DNA of 8,884 nt from NCBI GenBank assembly GCA_021300055.1, contig JAJTHU010000071.1, positions 1 through 8,884 on the forward strand, read 5' to 3'. Source of the stretch: Nitrosomonadaceae bacterium. GTDB taxonomy: Bacteria > Pseudomonadota > Gammaproteobacteria > Burkholderiales > Usitatibacteraceae. A program made the position numbers and the translations under genes. Shown one piece after another: positions 6,655 to 8,884 of this stretch. Position 1 is the first letter of the stretch; each line of letters opens with the position of its first letter. The notes under the pieces are model-generated. The model did not search any database, was not told the origin of the DNA, and saw only the letters and a list, made by a program, of their open reading frames with translations.

Positions 6655-7359
6655 ATGCTTATCGTCCACCACCTCGAATACTCGCGCTCACAACGCATTC
6701 TTTGGCTGCTTGAAGAGCTGAAGGTACCTTACGAGATCAAGCTTTACAAACGCGACCCCAAGACCCGCCTCGCGCCGCCAGAACTCAAAGACATTCATCC
6801 GCTTGGCAAGTCGCCGGTCATCGAGGACAACGGCGAGATCATTGCCGAGTCGGGCGCCATCATCGAGTACCTAGTTGAGACCTACGGTCGCGATGCCGAA
6901 GGCGAGTTGGCGCGGTTGCAGCCACGCGTTGGCAGCAAAGCGCATCGGCAGTGTCGCTTTTGGATGCACTACGCAGAAGGCTCGTTGATGAATTGGTTGG
7001 TGATGAAGCTTGTCTTCACCACGATCCCCACACAGCCGATGCCGTTCTTTGTGCGCCCAATCGCACGTGAGCTGTGCAAGACAGTGCTCGCCAAGCTAGT
7101 TGATCCGAACGTCAACAACGCGCTGGCGTTTATGGAATCGCACCTATCCGACAACACGTGGTTCGCGGGTGACGACATCACGATGGCGGATTTCCAGATG
7201 AGCTTTGCGGTGATCGCCGCACTCTTCCGCAGCACGGAACCCAGCAAATACCCAAATCTTCACGCCTTTAAGGATCGCATTGAGGCGCGCGCGGCTTACA
7301 AGCGGGCCCTCAAAAAAGGCGGCCCGCCACTTGCGGACTTTCAGACGGCGCGTGCCTAA
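6655..7359 (+). CDS. Glutathione S-transferase family protein
   Basis: This is a 234-residue cytosolic GST, which typically conjugates glutathione to electrophiles or reduces peroxides. The N-terminal thioredoxin-like domain (1-78) begins MLIVHHLEYSRSQRILWLLE, with Ser at 10 and 12 as candidate catalytic residues. The cis-proline motif SPV is at 53-55 and the glutathione-contacting Glu-Ser pair is E65-S66. The alpha-helical C-terminal domain covers about 88-220. It carries the N-capping box with hydrophobic staple in WFAGDDITMADFQMSF (169-184). Length and motifs match the large group of bacterial GSTs related to fungal enzymes. The start at 6655 is preferred over 6628 because the family N-terminus begins there and AAAGG is well placed. 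The physiological substrate is unknown. The nearby oxidoreductase could share a redox or detoxification theme, but they are not in one operon. Confidence 0.93.
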   Translation: MLIVHHLEYSRSQRILWLLEELKVPYEIKLYKRDPKTRLAPPELKDIHPLGKSPVIEDNGEIIAESGAIIEYLVETYGRDAEGELARLQPRVGSKAHRQCRFWMHYAEGSLMNWLVMKLVFTTIPTQPMPFFVRPIARELCKTVLAKLVDPNVNNALAFMESHLSDNTWFAGDDITMADFQMSFAVIAALFRSTEPSKYPNLHAFKDRIEARAAYKRALKKGGPPLADFQTARA

Positions 7360-7516
7360 GCGGCCGAATTCCCTCATAGTCTTGAACTTTTCCGGGTTCG
7401 CTGGGCTCTGACTCGCTAACGCTTTTGTTTGGCTCGCCCCGCGCGTCAGCCAGATCAACGACAACAACCAAAATATTGCCGGCACGACCACCGTCTCGCC
7501 CGCCCCGCCTAACACC
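7360..7516. other. Gap between GST and YqaA-like genes
   Basis: These 157 bp hold no clear terminator or promoter. A TTGAAC at 7382-7387 resembles a -35 but has no matching -10. A minus-strand frame crosses the gap but depends on antisense sequence of both neighbours and is not supported. Confidence 0.4.
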
Positions 7517-7969
7517 ATGTTTGAGTTTTCTCCCGAGTCCGGGCTTTGGGGCTTGTTTGCCTCAGCATTCATTTCAGCCACCCTACTCCCAGGCTCATCG
7601 GAAGTCGTGCTGGTTGGCTTGCTCGCCAAATATCCCGAGATCATCGTCACCGCCGTCATCGTCGCGACGGTGGGCAACACTTGCGGCGGCATTACTTCTT
7701 ACTGGCTTGGGCGGCTGGTGCCCAATCGCGCGGAGGGCCGCGCTATTGAGTGGCTTAAGAAGTACGGCTTATGGTCGTTGCTGTTTAGCTGGGTGCCATT
7801 GTTCGGCGACGCGCTATGTGTCGCGGCGGGATGGATGCGCTTTAACTTCTTTGCGTGCATGGCGCTCTTTGCCGTGGGCAAACTGTTCCGCTATGTGTTG
7901 GTCGCGGGCGGCGCAACGTGGTTCTTCGAATCCATCTGGCCCTGGATCAAGACCACCTTCGGCATCTAA
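7517..7969 (+). CDS. yqaA: YqaA-family (VTT/DedA-like) inner-membrane protein
   Basis: The 150-residue, very hydrophobic protein matches the small YqaA branch of the VTT/DedA (SNARE-associated) superfamily; the E. coli member is about 142 residues. Family hallmarks are SATLLPGSSEVVL (20-32), VATVGNTCGGITSYWLGR (49-66) and SWVPLFGDALCVAAGWMR (91-108). These include the reentrant-loop Pro and Gly residues of the VTT fold. Membrane segments are likely at about 10-38, 42-66, 86-106 and 111-135. Larger DedA relatives act in lipid-carrier flipping and membrane homeostasis; for YqaA itself no firm activity is known to me. The start ATG at 7517 fits the family length, but there is no good Shine-Dalgarno sequence upstream. 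The gene converges on DUF1653 with a 19-bp gap and no visible terminator. Confidence 0.87.
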   Translation: MFEFSPESGLWGLFASAFISATLLPGSSEVVLVGLLAKYPEIIVTAVIVATVGNTCGGITSYWLGRLVPNRAEGRAIEWLKKYGLWSLLFSWVPLFGDALCVAAGWMRFNFFACMALFAVGKLFRYVLVAGGATWFFESIWPWIKTTFGI

Positions 7970-7988
7970 GCGCGGTGCGCCAAAAGCA

Positions 7989-8228
7989 TCAATCCAGCTT
8001 CTCAAATCGCGGCATGATCTTGCCGTCGATCTCTACCGTACCGACAAACATTTCATACGGTCGCACCCAAAGCCCGCTCGCGTTGTAGAGCGGGCGGTAG
8101 ACCACGACGACCTCTAAGGTTTCGCTGTGGCGGGCAACGCCAATCACTTCGTATTCGCCGCCTTTGTAGTGGCGGTAACGCCCCGCGGCAATCTCAGACA
8201 GCGGCGGCAGCGTGTCCCCGAGCGCCAT
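7989..8228 (-). CDS. DUF1653 domain protein
   Basis: This 79-residue protein is almost entirely the DUF1653 domain. Visible family motifs are GRYRHYKGGEYEVIGVARHS (residues 16-35), VVVVYRPLY (40-48), LWVRPYEMF (53-61) and the C-terminal DGKIMPRFEKL. The domain is a small cytoplasmic beta-rich fold of unknown function found in many bacteria, alone or fused to other domains. The ATG at 8228 overlaps the TAA stop of the upstream substrate-binding protein gene as TAATG. This implies one mRNA and translational coupling. A TTG at 8246 would extend the protein by six residues into the upstream gene and is less likely. The substrate-binding neighbour may only reflect operon packing; a functional link is not shown. 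Confidence 0.9.
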   Translation of the reverse strand: MALGDTLPPLSEIAAGRYRHYKGGEYEVIGVARHSETLEVVVVYRPLYNASGLWVRPYEMFVGTVEIDGKIMPRFEKLD

Positions 8229-8884
8229 TAGCGAATCGTTACCCAAGGCACCTCAAGCCAATTGTCCGCGCGGTGCACGACATCGAGATTGCTGCGCATC
8301 GCCCACGGAATGATCTGAAGGTGGAGCGGCAAGTGATACACACCATCGTTATGCATCTTGAAGGCTTCGATGACTTGCGCCATGCGCTTCTTGTCGTCGA
8401 GTTCGCCCTTGAGTTGGCCGATCAACGCGTCGAGCTTGGGGTCTTTGTAGTTACCATAGTTGTAATCACCGTCGCCCGCGGTGTTTCGACTATGCAAAAC
8501 AGGCTGCAGCGTGAAGATCGGATCGAAAGTCGATCCACCCCAGCCGAGCATGTAGAAACTGGTATCGAGCTTTTGTAGCTTGGCAAAATAGTTCGACACC
8601 GGCATCGCGTTGACCTTTACGCGAATGTTGATCTTGGCGAGCATGCCCGCGACGGCCACGCAAATGCGTTCATCGGCGAGGTAGCGGTTGTTCGGGCAAT
8701 CCAAGGTGATGTCAAAGCCGTTTGGATAGCCTGCTTCCGTCAGCAATTTCTTTGCTGCAGCCACATCAAGCGGCAAGCGTTGTGTGAGCGAACTCGGCAA
8801 ACCAGCGGCCGTGGGGTTTGGGTGCACCAAACCCGTCGGCGTCGAGAGACCGCGCATTACCGTGCGCTGAATCGCAGCAATGTC
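8228..8884 (-). CDS. Peptide ABC transporter substrate-binding protein, family 5 (5' end outside window)
   Basis: The frame runs off the right edge of the window, so only the C-terminal 218 residues are present. They match the solute-binding protein family 5 (DppA/OppA-type), periplasmic or lipoprotein receptors that deliver oligopeptides or similar solutes to ABC importers. Recognisable parts are AAAKKLLTEAGYPNGFDITL (42-61 of the visible part), VAGMLAKINIRVKV (78-91), YMLGWGGSTFDP (111-122) with the acidic/aromatic pocket strand, NYGNYKDPKLDALI (142-155) and the closing PWAMRSNLDVV (193-203). The ATG at 8857 is internal, since the frame and homology continue upstream. Its TAA at 8228-8230 overlaps the ATG of DUF1653. 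The permease and ATPase genes are not in view and may lie beyond the right edge or elsewhere. Confidence 0.9.
   Translation of the reverse strand, partial: DIAAIQRTVMRGLSTPTGLVHPNPTAAGLPSSLTQRLPLDVAAAKKLLTEAGYPNGFDITLDCPNNRYLADERICVAVAGMLAKINIRVKVNAMPVSNYFAKLQKLDTSFYMLGWGGSTFDPIFTLQPVLHSRNTAGDGDYNYGNYKDPKLDALIGQLKGELDDKKRMAQVIEAFKMHNDGVYHLPLHLQIIPWAMRSNLDVVHRADNWLEVPWVTIR

Noticed and set aside
7144..7692. A 182-codon minus-strand frame crossing the GST-YqaA gap, with a hydrophobic stretch in the gap
   Set aside because: Most of it is antisense to two well-supported genes. The ATG at 7518 has only a distant GGGAG and the protein has no recognisable family.
8228..8246. TTG start for DUF1653 at 8246
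   Set aside because: The domain begins after the ATG at 8228, which forms a typical TAATG overlap. The TTG has no support.

Overview
The window is ordinary chromosomal DNA from a Gram-negative proteobacterium. GC is moderate to high with GC-rich third codon positions. The gene content fits: an outer-membrane TonB-dependent receptor, secreted periplasmic proteins, a YqaA-type membrane protein and a fungal/bacterial-type glutathione S-transferase. I would guess a betaproteobacterium (Burkholderiales-like) or a relative near Xanthomonadales, but nothing here fixes the genus. There are no rRNA or tRNA genes, CRISPR arrays, transposases or recombinases.

Layout, left to right. Positions 2-604 (+) are the C-terminal end of a protein with FG-GAP/VCBS-like repeats, cut by the window edge. 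Positions 605-778 hold no gene. A small secreted TPR protein (779-1318, -) is divergent from a zinc-free quinone oxidoreductase-like MDR enzyme (1360-2337, +), with only about 40 bp between start codons. The oxidoreductase converges, 13 bp apart, on a periplasmic cyclophilin-type peptidylprolyl isomerase (2351-3367, -). A 242-bp divergent region then separates the isomerase from a complete 765-aa TonB-dependent receptor (3610-5907, +). That region carries a 21-bp imperfect palindrome over a -10-like element. The receptor gene ends in a very strong intrinsic terminator (5933-5964).

Three genes follow on the + strand, with 80-bp and 157-bp gaps: a membrane-anchored bacterial PH-domain protein (6032-6574), a glutathione S-transferase (6655-7359) and a YqaA/VTT-type membrane protein (7517-7969). 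The right end is on the - strand. It holds the C-terminal 218 residues of a family 5 peptide ABC transporter substrate-binding protein, cut by the window edge. A DUF1653 gene is coupled to it through a TAATG stop/start overlap.

The genes look like independent housekeeping or envelope functions, not one pathway. The only clear operon is the substrate-binding protein plus DUF1653 pair. The envelope theme (TonB receptor, periplasmic isomerase, secreted TPR protein, peptide-binding protein) is suggestive, but I see no evidence of a shared process. I did not find a convincing undescribed system. The most checkable leads are the palindrome upstream of the receptor, the altered cyclophilin active site and the coupled DUF1653 gene.
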